A stretch of 64,000 bases of DNA, taken from positions 1 through 64,000 of the forward strand of contig NZ_JAHXBF010000047.1 of assembly GCF_020103695.1 (NCBI RefSeq), written 5' to 3'. Source of the DNA: Hyalangium versicolor. Lineage in GTDB: Bacteria; Myxococcota; Myxococcia; Myxococcales; Myxococcaceae. Shown here piece by piece: positions 1 to 11,500 of the stretch (positions are counted from its first letter, which is position 1; each line of letters starts with the position of its first letter). A program made the position numbers and the translations under genes. Under the pieces are notes generated by a model. It did no database searches and had not been told where the DNA came from. It was given only the letters and a program-made list of their open reading frames with translations.

Positions 1-38
1 CTGTAAGTCCGCTCTCAAGCGCTTGGTACTTCGCCGCG

Positions 39-533
39 ATGACTTCCTCCAGGTCCATGCCTACATTGATGGGCACGATCTCGGGCACCCGCAAACTGAA
101 ACTTTATTCCTGCGCGGCCCCCAAGGGTCCTCCTCTCGTCATTGCAGCCTTCAACACGCGTGAGGAGGCTGACGCCTGGATGAGGGACCATCCAGACCCG
201 CCGCATCATGCCAACATCTTGATTTCAGGCGAGTACTTCCTCACGGCGTACGCTGCGGACGCCAATCACCGCGCCCTGCTCCACGACCCCGTTCTCGAGT
301 TCTATCTGCGCGACATGATTCACGAAGGGCTCCCCGCCCCAGTGGCCGTTTTCAATACCCTGGAGGAAGCAAATACCTGGCTCAAGAGTCAGCCCGAGCC
401 TCCGCGCCAAGTCTTCATCATGATCGCAGGCGAGTATTACCTCGCAGTGTATCACTACAAGATAAAACTCCGTGCACTCTATCCTATCTCCAAGGCCGCG
501 AAGTCGGTTCAGAGAGACAAGGCAGCGGACTGA
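39..533 (+). CDS. Tandem-repeat hypothetical protein
   Basis: I recognise no enzymatic motif. The protein is built from two copies of a module of about 50 residues: 'AAFNTREEADAW...DPPHHANILISGEYFLTAY' and 'AVFNTLEEANTWL...EPPRQVFIMIAGEYYLAVY', each ending near an 'RALYP/RALLHDP' motif. Repeated short proteins of this look are common in myxobacteria and I infer a small duplicated-domain protein of unknown role. The frame is open to the left edge of the window, so the true start may lie upstream; the first ATG inside the window is used. The N-terminal 25 residues look unlike the repeats, so a start farther inside or an upstream frameshift is possible. Confidence 0.5.
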   Translation: MTSSRSMPTLMGTISGTRKLKLYSCAAPKGPPLVIAAFNTREEADAWMRDHPDPPHHANILISGEYFLTAYAADANHRALLHDPVLEFYLRDMIHEGLPAPVAVFNTLEEANTWLKSQPEPPRQVFIMIAGEYYLAVYHYKIKLRALYPISKAAKSVQRDKAAD

Positions 534-602
534 CTGCACATGACAAGGCGAGTGGCGGCGGCTTCGGTTCCCGCCGCCTCCATCCCGAGAAGTCCAGCAC
601 CC

Positions 603-3044
<2,442 letters not shown>

Positions 3045-3089
3045 GGTGTAGGGAACCCCGATATCAGACCTGCTCAGGGACGGAATACC

Positions 3090-3527
3090 TCAGGACTTCG
3101 CTTTCTTCGACGGTTTCGAAGATTTTGAAGCTTTCGACTTGCCAGCACTGTTGAGGGCAACCGCCTGGCGGATGAGCGCCTTGAAGGCGGACGCATCAAC
3201 CTCTTCTCCCTCGTGGATGTCGATCGCGCGGCGTGCGTTTCCGTCGAGGCTCGAGTTGAAGAGACGGGCCGGATCCTTCAGCGACGCGCCCTTGATGAAG
3301 GTCAACTTCACGGCCTTCTTGTAGGTTTCGCCAGTGCAGATGATGCCGCCGTGGGACCAGACCGGAGTGCCCATCCACTTCAACTCCTCGACGACGTCCG
3401 GATCTGCGTCCTTGATGAGCTTGCGCATTCTGCTGAGGGTTTCCGCGCGCCAGCCACCGAGTTCGGCGATTTGTTTCGAGATTTGCTCAGATGCCGACTG
3501 GCCTTGGCTCGCGTCAGACTTTTTCAT
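3090..3527 (-). CDS. DUF1801 domain protein
   Basis: A 145-residue cytosolic protein of the DUF1801/YdhG type, recognisable from 'VVEELKWMGTPVWSHGGIICTGE' style beta-strand text and the later 'KLTFIKGASLKDP' stretch. The last 20 residues are a Lys/Ser tail. Biochemical role is unknown for the family. It is the last gene of an ArsR-led operon: its start codon overlaps the end of the DoxX-like gene by 4 nt, so translation is probably coupled. A second DUF1801 domain occurs in the protein at 50655-51665. Confidence 0.85.
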   Translation of the reverse strand: MKKSDASQGQSASEQISKQIAELGGWRAETLSRMRKLIKDADPDVVEELKWMGTPVWSHGGIICTGETYKKAVKLTFIKGASLKDPARLFNSSLDGNARRAIDIHEGEEVDASAFKALIRQAVALNSAGKSKASKSSKPSKKAKS

Positions 3528-3922
3528 GTTCTCACCTCAGACATTCCAACCGGCGTGACCTGCGAACGGCGCCAGAAGAAGTACGAAAGCCCCCAGAGCA
3601 CACCAGTGGCCCCCGCCCAGCCCCACGCCTCCGGGCCATCTCCCACCGCGAGATGGGCGATGACCGCGGAGACAAGGTCGATGGCGAAGCCGGCGTAGGC
3701 CCACTCCTTGAGCCGAGCCGGCACCGGCGCCAGCAACAGCGCCACGCCGAGGAGCTTGGCCCATGAGAGCTGCACCCGGAAGTAGTCGGGGAAGCCGAGG
3801 TGGGCGAACGCCTCCCCCACTTGCGGCAGGCGCAGTTGCGCGTACGCGGTGAAGCCCATCTGCAAGCAGAAGAGCGCGGTGACAATCCAGAAGCCGACGA
3901 CGATTCCTTTGGAGCGGGGCAT
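3524..3922 (-). CDS. DoxX-like four-helix membrane protein
   Basis: A 132-residue protein with four hydrophobic segments: about residues 7-25, 52-68, 75-95 and 100-120. The 'QLRLPQVGEAFAHLGFPDYFRVQLSWAKLLG' region is typical of the DoxX_2 family, small inner-membrane proteins often found in stress or detoxification operons. It lies third in the ArsR operon, starting 2 nt after the SRPBCC gene and overlapping the next gene by 4 nt. The function is unproven for this subgroup. Confidence 0.8.
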   Translation of the reverse strand: MPRSKGIVVGFWIVTALFCLQMGFTAYAQLRLPQVGEAFAHLGFPDYFRVQLSWAKLLGVALLLAPVPARLKEWAYAGFAIDLVSAVIAHLAVGDGPEAWGWAGATGVLWGLSYFFWRRSQVTPVGMSEVRT

Positions 3923-3924
3923 GA

Positions 3925-4491
3925 TCAGGTCCGTGGGCGAGAGGCCCAGTTGGGGAGCTCAACACCGAACTGCTTCGCGTACTCGGCGTTCAGCCGCTGC
4001 CAGCCATCGAACTGCATGGCCTCGGGGCCGACGATGCGTCCAATGGGCTGACCGGCGAGCATCCGGTCCATCACATCGAAGCAGATGTGCCACCCAGCGG
4101 CGCCCATCGAGATGAAATGACGGTCGATGTTGTGCCAGAGCGTGAGCCGGGTGCCACCGCCTGCCGTCGGCTCGAGTTCCCAGCGGAGATCCTGTGCCCC
4201 CCAACTGTATTCGAGCAGCTTGGGCTCATCGGCCCGCTTCACCTGGGTCTCGGAGACGAGCGGCTTCGGCGCCCCCACGGTCGAGAGCTTCGCGGTGCCA
4301 ACGGCCCCCAGGCTCCGGTCCGAATCGAACGGAGCCCATGCGCGGAGATGCTCGGGTTCCGTGATGGCCTTCCAAACCTTGGTAGGAGGGTGGGAGAGAT
4401 CGCGAACGAGAACGAGCGTCCACTTCTCGCCATCCTTTTGGACCTTGGCGCCCGAAGCGGCACCCGGCGTGTATTGCTCACGACTGCTCAT
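3925..4491 (-). CDS. SRPBCC (AHSA1-type) protein
   Basis: A 188-residue START-like ligand-binding fold of the Aha1/AHSA1 kind: 'LVLVRDLSHPPTKVWKAITEPEHLRAWAP' near residues 26-54 is the diagnostic opening, followed by 'GGGTRLTLWHNI' and a W-rich C-terminal helix. Members bind hydrophobic small molecules and commonly sit beside ArsR regulators. The gene overlaps the arsR-type gene by 14 nt. The partner and ligand are unknown. Confidence 0.88.
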   Translation of the reverse strand: MSSREQYTPGAASGAKVQKDGEKWTLVLVRDLSHPPTKVWKAITEPEHLRAWAPFDSDRSLGAVGTAKLSTVGAPKPLVSETQVKRADEPKLLEYSWGAQDLRWELEPTAGGGTRLTLWHNIDRHFISMGAAGWHICFDVMDRMLAGQPIGRIVGPEAMQFDGWQRLNAEYAKQFGVELPNWASRPRT

Positions 4492-4834
4492 GTTTTTTCT
4501 TTCCTTTCACAGGGGGCACCTGGTCCACCTGGTCCATCTTGTCCAGGTGTTGCTCCAGGGCATCGACGTGCATTGACCAGAAACGCCGGAAGGGAGCGAG
4601 CCATGCGTCGAGTTCCATGAGGGGCTCCGGTCTCAATCGATAGAGGCGCCGCTGCGCTTCGATTCGTGATTCCACGAACCCCGCATCTCGCAGCACTCGC
4701 AGGTGCTTGGAGACGGACGGCTGCGACAGTTGAAGCTCGCGCTCGATCTCGCCAACCGAGAGCTCCGACGCGAGCAGCAGGCTCAAGATGGCCCGTCTAT
4801 TGGGCTCCGCGATGATGTCGAACGATGATTCCAC
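4478..4834 (-). CDS. ArsR-family transcriptional regulator
   Basis: A 118-residue winged-helix repressor. 'EPNRRAILSLLLASELSVGEIERELQLSQPSVSKHLRVL' at residues 9-47 is the classic ArsR helix-turn-helix; there is no obvious metal-binding CxC, as in the SdpR/AHSA1-linked subgroup. The start is GTG. No Shine-Dalgarno precedes it, and a TATATA element lies about 12 nt upstream, so the transcript may be leaderless. It leads the operon arsR-SRPBCC-DoxX-DUF1801 and probably represses it through the inverted repeat at 4838-4865. Confidence 0.92.
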   Translation of the reverse strand: MESSFDIIAEPNRRAILSLLLASELSVGEIERELQLSQPSVSKHLRVLRDAGFVESRIEAQRRLYRLRPEPLMELDAWLAPFRRFWSMHVDALEQHLDKMDQVDQVPPVKGKKKHEQS

Positions 4835-4837
4835 GAT

Positions 4838-4865
4838 GGGTATATAGCCACGCGTTCATATACCC
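4838..4865 (-). promoter_or_regulatory. Operator/promoter of the ArsR operon
   Basis: A perfect inverted repeat with 8-bp arms GGGTATAT...ATATACCC and a 12-nt spacer ends 4 nt from the arsR-type start codon. The left arm contains a TATATA that could be the -10 box of the minus-strand promoter. Autorepression by the ArsR protein is the simplest reading; it is inferred, not shown. Confidence 0.65.
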
Positions 4866-4947
4866 GTCAAGGCATATTCGCGCCCCAGAGCAACAACGCC
4901 TTGCCTGGACCGCAGCCCTTCACTCGAGGGCCCGAGCGGTCCGCAGG

Positions 4948-4987
4948 GAAAAAGGGGCTGGCATGAGGCTTCCGGCTCATGCCAGCC
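4948..4987 (-). terminator. Rho-independent terminator of the haem-protein operon
   Basis: A perfect 12-bp stem (GGCTGGCATGAG / CTCATGCCAGCC) with an 8-nt loop is followed on the minus strand by CCCCTTTTT. It lies 17 nt after the stop codon of the gene at 5005-6549. Confidence 0.85.
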
Positions 4988-5004
4988 AGTGCGCGCGCGG
5001 GAAC

Positions 5005-6549
5005 TCAGCGCGCCGGCAGGATGCCTTCCATCACACGAGGCCCGGCACGCTCTTCCACCTGGTCGGACTGCCACTCCGCCCACTGCGTCATGGCGATGGA
5101 GAGCTGCAGCGAGAAGTCCGTGGACACCCACTGCGTCGCGCCGTTGGGGTACTGCGGCTGCGGAATGCCCGTGCCCGAGATGGAGGTGCTGCACGCCAGG
5201 TCCGCGAAGAACGTGGCATCCAGGTTCGGATCGGCGAGCGTCGCCGGGGGGCTGCCGCACTGGCCCACGGCCGTCTTGGAGGGCACGATGATGAAGGGAG
5301 GCGTCTTGCGGTTCTTGTCCGGCACGGCTCCCGTCATGTGGCAGGACAGGCAGGAGCTGACAGTGCTGTCAGCGGGGCCATCGAGCCGGCCGTTGCAGCC
5401 CAGGTGGCCGCCGTCCGTGGTCGCGTTCCAGCGGTCGGCCACTTCCCACTCGACGACCTCCAGCTTGAAGCCATTCTTCCGGGGATCCGCCGGGTAGGCG
5501 TTGGCGAGCTGCCCCTTCGGCGGCGCGTCATTGCCCCACATGAGCCCCAGGGTGGACAGACGGCTCCAGGGGTTCTTCTCCGAGGCCTTCACCTGCCCAT
5601 CCGCGACGAAGGTGCCGTATGCCCAGCCCGAGGGAGAGCGGCTGTCGCGCACGGCGATGTCGAATTGCATCAGCGTCACCTCGCCCAAGGAGCGCGGGCA
5701 CTGCTCGCTGATCTGCTGGAACGAGCACGCCGACTGCCCCGTCGAGGGGGTGCACTGACAGAACTTCGGGTCGCTGATGTTGGCCTTCCACTTCGGCATG
5801 TTGGACAGGATGGGGATGTCCTTCTCCGTCGCCGTGGTGAAGAGCAGCTTGCCAATCACCGCCCCATCCGGGAACGCCACGTTGCTCGTGGGGAACGCGG
5901 CGCTGCCGTCCGGCTTCCACACCTGCCCCAGCGTGTAGGCGGCGCGAGGGTTGTAGAACCCCACCGCCCAGACGGTGCTCGCCAACTGGCTGCCGCTCTT
6001 CATCGTGAAGGTGACGGGCGCCTCGCGCGTGAGCCCGTGGATGAACTCGCGCCCGCTGAAGGGCTCATAGGTCTGGAAGGGCATGTGGACCCAGCGGCGC
6101 ACCGGGTTGTTGCACAGCGTCCAGTCCTTCCCGATGTCTCCTCCCGTGGCGCCCTGATCGACGTTGCCCTCCTGGATGTAGCGCATGACGGCCCAGGAAT
6201 ACTCATAGGCCTGCTTGCGCATCTCCTCTTGGCTCAGCCCGGCCTTGAAGGGGTCGAACGCCTTCCACGGAGAGGCATCCTCGGGCGGCAGCGCGGTGGG
6301 GTACTGCTGGCTCAGCCGGAAGATGGGCCCCTTCCAGTCCGAGGGCGCCTGGTTGGAGATCTGCTGCCCCAACCACATGCCCGTGCTCGTGAACTTCGGA
6401 TCCTGCCAGTAGCTGGGAAAGGGCCCCGCGCACGTCCCCGCTTCGCCCTGGGTGTTTCCCCCCTGGCCACCGCCCAGCGTCGCGCAGGCCCACAACGTGC
6501 CCGATGCCACGACAGCCCCCAGGCCCAGCATCCACTTCGTCTTCGACAT
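5005..6549 (-). CDS. Monohaem cytochrome-like lipoprotein (paralogue A)
   Basis: A 514-residue exported protein. The N-terminus is a lipoprotein signal ending GTLWAC, so it should be lipid-anchored. Near residue 410 there is one c-type haem motif, SCLSCHMTG (CxxCH), in the family context 'LGCNGRLDGPADS...SCLSCH'. The rest is rich in Trp, Asn and Pro and I recognise no other domain. It is clearly related, collinearly along its length, to the protein at 62205-63821 and more distantly to the one at 7017-8498. It is the last gene of the minus-strand run that begins with the molybdenum hydroxylase. A role as a surface or periplasmic electron carrier is inferred from the haem motif only. Confidence 0.8.
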   Translation of the reverse strand: MSKTKWMLGLGAVVASGTLWACATLGGGQGGNTQGEAGTCAGPFPSYWQDPKFTSTGMWLGQQISNQAPSDWKGPIFRLSQQYPTALPPEDASPWKAFDPFKAGLSQEEMRKQAYEYSWAVMRYIQEGNVDQGATGGDIGKDWTLCNNPVRRWVHMPFQTYEPFSGREFIHGLTREAPVTFTMKSGSQLASTVWAVGFYNPRAAYTLGQVWKPDGSAAFPTSNVAFPDGAVIGKLLFTTATEKDIPILSNMPKWKANISDPKFCQCTPSTGQSACSFQQISEQCPRSLGEVTLMQFDIAVRDSRSPSGWAYGTFVADGQVKASEKNPWSRLSTLGLMWGNDAPPKGQLANAYPADPRKNGFKLEVVEWEVADRWNATTDGGHLGCNGRLDGPADSTVSSCLSCHMTGAVPDKNRKTPPFIIVPSKTAVGQCGSPPATLADPNLDATFFADLACSTSISGTGIPQPQYPNGATQWVSTDFSLQLSIAMTQWAEWQSDQVEERAGPRVMEGILPAR

Positions 6550-6579
6550 GTCTCTTCTCCCCTCTCTCTCTTCCGGCGG

Positions 6580-7016
6580 CTACTTCTTCACGAGCAGGTT
6601 CTGCATCATCCCCACGTCCTCGTGCGGGATGATGTGGCAGTGGAAGACGTCCTTCCCGGTCCACTCCTTGAACTTGATGCGGACGACGACCTCCGTGTTG
6701 TGGGGAACCCAGACGGTGTCCTGGATCGTCCCTGGCTCCACCGGCTGGCCGCCAATGGAGATCACCTCGAAGGAGTTGGTGTGCAGGTGGAAGGGGTGGC
6801 CCTCTCCGGAGCCGCCGGTGTGGTGGCCGTTGTCGTGGATGGTCCACTCCTCCACCGTGCCGAGCTTCACCTCCACGGGCGTGGCCGCCTCGTCGTACAG
6901 GGCCCCGTTGATCATGAAGTCCAGCCCCACCAGCGGGTTCATCTGGGGCGGGTACATCACCGCCGTAGGTGCGCAGCCGCACGTTGTAGCCCGCGAGCGT
7001 GAGGTTGGCGAACTGA
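6580..7016 (-). pseudogene. Multicopper oxidase remnant (internal deletion)
   Basis: From 6957 down, a frame of 125 residues encodes the C-terminal cupredoxin domain of a multicopper oxidase: HPFHLHTNSF and HCHIIPHEDVGMM carry type 1, 2 and 3 copper ligands. Immediately upstream (6961-7016) another frame reads 'FANLTLAGYNVRLRTYGG', which matches the usual N-terminal domain opening. The few hundred residues that should separate them are missing and the frames differ, so this is a gene with a large frameshifting deletion. The remnant starts right at the stop of the preceding gene and lacks a signal peptide and most copper ligands. An expressed 125-residue fragment is possible but would not be a functional oxidase. 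Confidence 0.8.
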
Positions 7017-8498
7017 CTACTCGGGCCGACCGCTGCGGGTGACGGGAACCCGGTCCAACTGGTAGTCGTTCGCGTACGAGCCCTGCAGCAGGTTCGTCTT
7101 CATCGTGTAGAAGTTCTGCAGGCTGATGGCGACCTGGAATGAGAAGTCGGTGGAGTAGACGCGCGGATCCATGGAGGTGGCGGCCGGCACGTTCTGGAAC
7201 CACTTCATCCATTCCTTCGAACCTCCGTCCTTGGGAGGATTGGGGCCGCCGGCCGGCACCGCGTTCGGCGGGACCAGCGCCGTCACCGCGGGGTACTGCG
7301 CGGCGATGTGGCAGCCCAGGCACGAAGTGGTGTTCAGGTCCGCGGGACCGTTGAGCCGCCCGTTCCACCCCAGGTGCTGAGGCGGCAACTGCGCGGAGGC
7401 GAAGATGACGCCCTGCTTCAGGTCCGGGTTGATCTTCGTCTCGGTGGGAGGGAACGGAGTGGTGGCGTTCGTCGTGTTCTCGGGATCATTGCCCCACATG
7501 ATTCCCACCGGGACGAGGTTGAGGAACTTGTTGGGGTTGTTCACCTGGCCGTTGTACGCGAACGTCCCGAACACCCAGCCCGTGCCGTCCTTGCCCTCGG
7601 CGCGCACGTCTCTCACGGCGATGTCCATCTGCAGCAGGTTCACCTTGCCCACCACGCGCTTGTTGGAGGTGGAGAAGTTCTCGGTGATGTACGCCGTCCA
7701 CTGCAGGGGGTTCTCGAGGAAGGGAATCTTGTCGGTGCCCTGGGGCGCGTCGGTGAACAGGAGCTTGGCGAAGACGGTACCCGGCGGGAACCCGCCGCCA
7801 TAGCGCGCATCCGTCGCCTTGGGATCCGGATTCATGGGGTCCTTCCACATCCGCCCCAGCGTGTACCCGGCCATGTCGTTGACCAGGGTGATGGCGTAGA
7901 CGGAATAGCTCCCGTCCTTGCCCTTCTGGCCCGGCGCGAGCTGCAACGGGCTGAGCCCTGCCTCCTTGATGAGGCCGTGGAAGCCCTCGGTGCCGCCGTT
8001 GGGAGGATAGGCGTCCGGCCCCGTCGCCGACGGGTGGAGCCAGGGGATGTGGTACCAGCCGCGCTTGCTGTTCTTGAAGGGATCCCAGTCCGGCAGGTTG
8101 CCATCGAAGGCGTAGTCCCGCACGGCCAGCAGGTACTCCAGCGGCTTCTTCCGGAAGTCGATCTTCTGGACGAACTCCGGCAACTGCCTCGGCTTGGCGG
8201 TGGGGAAATCCGTCTTCAGGCGGAAGAGCGGCTGGTCCGAGTACTTCTTCAGGTACTCATCGACCGGGACCATGTAGCCGAAGTCCGGGAAGGGACTCTG
8301 CTGGAGCTTGTAGCCCTCCGGCTTGCGCAGCAGTGCCGCTGCGGCGGCTGGATCCTTGGCCACGGCCGCAGGTGCGGGCGCCGTGGTCTGGGCATAGGCC
8401 CCGCTGGAAACCGCGGACAGCGCCACCGTGGCGCCCAGAAGGACGGACTTCGGGAAGCCGCGCCGGCCAGGCCGGGCGGTGAGGGTTCTCGAGTTCAT
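7017..8498 (-). CDS. Monohaem cytochrome-like secreted protein (paralogue B)
   Basis: A 493-residue exported protein with a cleavable signal peptide (hydrophobic segment about 18-36, ending GAYAQ). One CxxCH motif, SCLGCH, lies near residue 400 in the context 'WNGRLNGPADLNTTSCLGCH'. The sections 'VNLLQMDIAVRD', 'GWVFGTFAYNGQ' and 'GIMWGND' recur in the paralogues at 5005-6549 and 62205-63821, but overall similarity is lower. It follows the molybdenum hydroxylase by 32 nt on the same strand, so co-transcription is likely; electron transfer between a periplasmic haem protein and the hydroxylase is a hypothesis only, since the hydroxylase has no visible export signal. Confidence 0.78.
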   Translation of the reverse strand: MNSRTLTARPGRRGFPKSVLLGATVALSAVSSGAYAQTTAPAPAAVAKDPAAAAALLRKPEGYKLQQSPFPDFGYMVPVDEYLKKYSDQPLFRLKTDFPTAKPRQLPEFVQKIDFRKKPLEYLLAVRDYAFDGNLPDWDPFKNSKRGWYHIPWLHPSATGPDAYPPNGGTEGFHGLIKEAGLSPLQLAPGQKGKDGSYSVYAITLVNDMAGYTLGRMWKDPMNPDPKATDARYGGGFPPGTVFAKLLFTDAPQGTDKIPFLENPLQWTAYITENFSTSNKRVVGKVNLLQMDIAVRDVRAEGKDGTGWVFGTFAYNGQVNNPNKFLNLVPVGIMWGNDPENTTNATTPFPPTETKINPDLKQGVIFASAQLPPQHLGWNGRLNGPADLNTTSCLGCHIAAQYPAVTALVPPNAVPAGGPNPPKDGGSKEWMKWFQNVPAATSMDPRVYSTDFSFQVAISLQNFYTMKTNLLQGSYANDYQLDRVPVTRSGRPE

Positions 8499-8530
8499 GT
8501 CATGTCTCCTGACGAATAGCGGGGACTGCG

Positions 8531-11500
8531 TTACGCCTTGAGAGCGCTCGGGGGCACCTTGAGATCGCTCGCGGTCACCTTGAGATCGCTGGTGCTCACC
8601 TCGCAGGCCCTGCGCACCTCCTGCACGGTGGCCGGAGCGTCGAAGCGGAACAGGCCACTGAGCTTGCGCTCCAGTCGCGAGGCACGAATGGCCGCCTTCA
8701 CCGCCAGGAACACGCTGGTGGCCAGCACCAGCGGCGGCTCACCGATCTCCTTCGAGGAGAAGATGCCCTCGGTGGGGCTCTCCGGCACATCCTTCGCCAG
8801 GCTGCGCGGGAACAGGGTGACGTTGAGTTCCAGCGGAATGCTGGTGATGGCCGGTGGCTTGTAGCGCCAGGTGTTCAGCGAGTTGAGACGGCCGGCTTCC
8901 TCACCCTCAGGCTCGAACTCCAGCTTCTCCGACAGCACGTAGCCGATGCCCTGGACGAAGGCGCCTTCCACCTGGCCCACGTCGATGGCCGGGTTGAGGC
9001 TCCAGCCCATGTCGTAGGTGATGTCCGAGCTCAGGACCTTCACCTCGCCCGTCAGGATGTCCACCTCCACCACCGAGCACGCCGCCGAGTAGGTGAAGCC
9101 GGTGAACGAGTCATACGCACCGGGCGCGCCCTTCGGACTCGCAGAGTAGCCTGGGATCTCCGGCTGCAGTTCGAGCGGCTTGTAGGTGAGTGCCGGCATC
9201 GGCGTCTCGCCACCAGGAATGGGCGCGGTGAAGGTGGCCATCAGGCCCACGCGGTACTGGTAGGCCAGGGCCACCAGGTTCTGCCAGATGAGCTTCGGCG
9301 GCGCGGTGGGCGAGAGCTTCACCTCCGTGTTCCATCCCGCCTGGCCGTAGTTCCAGAAGTCGATGCCCTGGCCGTGGCACCAGTCGTTGCCCTTCTCCTT
9401 CAGCATCTCGTAGCCGAAGTCCCTCAGACGCGAGCTGAGGTCCTGGCAGGTGCGCTTGACCGCCTCTGCGTTGTAGGACGTTCCGGTCGACGCGCCCGTG
9501 CCAGTGGGGTTGGGATTGATGGCTGTCCTGGCAGCCTCGACCTGGATCTTGTCCATGGGCACGTTCAGCACATAGGAGGCAACCTGCCGGACCTGCGTCG
9601 TCAGGCCCTGCCCCATCTCCACGCCGCCCTGGTGGATGATGACGGTGCCGTCGCTGTGGTACACCGAGACGAGCGCGGCGGCCTGCTCCAGCATCGCCAC
9701 GTTGTAGCCCGAGCCGTACTTCACCGGCATCATCGCCAGCCCGCGCTTGCGCCACCGGTTGGTCGCGTTGAACTGATCCACCTCCTGCCGCTTCGTCTCG
9801 TAGTCGCACTGCTTCTTCAGGAACGCCCACACTTCCCGCATGTAGCAGTACGTCAGCGGCTGTCCGAACGGCGTCACATCTCCCCGCTCGTACAGGTTCT
9901 TCTCCCTCACGTCCTCAGCCAGCATCCCGATGGAGAACGCCGCGTCATCCACCGCGTTCTCCAGCATCAGCTTGCCCTGAATGTCTCCGAAGGCTCGGAA
10001 CGCCGTGCTGGGCGCCGTGTTCGTCCGGCACACGTCGATCTGGCTCTCGAAGTTGGCGATCAGGTACGCGTTGTCCGAGCGCGTCTGGATGCAGTTGGAG
10101 ACGACGAACGAGCAGTCGTAGAACGCTCCACCATCTCCCCACATCTTGTTGAGCAACCCGCGGATCAGACCCCTGTCCCGAGGGTCCGCCTCTCCTCGAT
10201 CGATGGCGATCTGGTACTGGCTGAAGTAGGCGTGGCGCTTGCCGATCATCGCCGTGTCCTGCTCGCGCGAGAGCACCAGGCGCACCGGACGCTTGGTGGC
10301 ATGCGCGGCGACGGCCGCCGCCCCTGCCACGAAGCGGGCCTGCTCCGTCTTGCCTCCGAAGCCGCCGCCCACCGGAGGCACCTGCACTTCGATGCTGTTG
10401 TACTGCACGCCCAGCGCCATGGCGGTGGTCTGGTGCATGGACGCGGGGCTCTGCGAGGAGGGCCGAACGAGCATCCGGTGGTTGTCCAGGGGCTCGGCGA
10501 TGGCCGCCTGCGGCTCCATGTAGAAGTGCACCTGTCCACCGCACGTCTGCGTGCTCTCCACCACCTGGCACCGGATCCCGTCCAGCGTCGCCTCTCGGTT
10601 CACGATCGTCCGGTCCACCCGCTGCTCGGGGCTGTCCTTCGGAGTGACCCAATCGAACCGGCTCCCGTTTCGCGTCACCTTCCAGATGTGCGAAATGAAC
10701 GAGGCCTGGGTGGGGTAGTCCGGGTAGACGCTGCCCAGGCGGATGGCATCGTCCAGGGTCAAGACGGGCTCCGCCCACCATGCTTGGGTTTTCTTCGACA
10801 GAATGCTCTTCTGCGGCTTGACCGGAGCGTAGGCGATGCACCGATCGGTGACGTACTGAGCGATCCGCTCGGCCTCCTGCTCCGTCCCCGCCAGCACCAG
10901 CGCGATCGACTGGCCCACGTAGTTGACCTCGCCGTCCGCGAAGAGCGGCTGGTCAGAACCCATGCCCTGAAGGTTGATTCCGCCGTCCTTGAAGACCTCG
11001 GAGGTGATGAGATCGACGAAGCCCCCGTAGCGGCTCGACAGGTGCTCGCGCAGATCGCTCACCTCCACGGCCTTGTCATCTCCTGGGATGATGAACTGGA
11101 AGGTCGCCAATGAGCGCCGGCTCTGGACGAACGAGGCATTGACCGTCTGCGATGAGACCGGCAACTCGTGGGTGTAGTGCAGCTGCCCCGAGGCCTGCTG
11201 CATCGCAGTGTCTTTGATGTAGGGCAGCGCAACGGGCGCCTTGTAGGCTTGGGGTGTGAAGGCCTGCGTGCCGTCGCTGACGCCCCAGTTGCCCCAGGTG
11301 ATCTCTCCAGCCGACTGGAGCTTCGGCGGCACCTCTCCGCCACGCTCCATCAGCGCGTTCACCACTGCCTTGTAGAAGAACGCCGTGGCCAACTGCGCCC
11401 GGTACTCGTCCGTGAAGCCCTCTGTCGGCAGCCCCTGCATCCTCTTGGACCAGCGCGCCAGCTCCAACCCCACCTCCCCCACCAGGCTCCGAGCCAGCGC

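Noticed and set aside
3213..3698. Plus-strand open frames across the ArsR operon
   Set aside because: Antisense to DUF1801, DoxX and SRPBCC genes, whose overlaps and spacing fit an operon.
9374..11113. Long plus-strand open frames across the molybdenum hydroxylase and haem-protein genes (also 4825-7002 and 7308-8519)
   Set aside because: All are shadows of well-supported minus-strand genes and have low-complexity Arg/His/Gly-rich translations.
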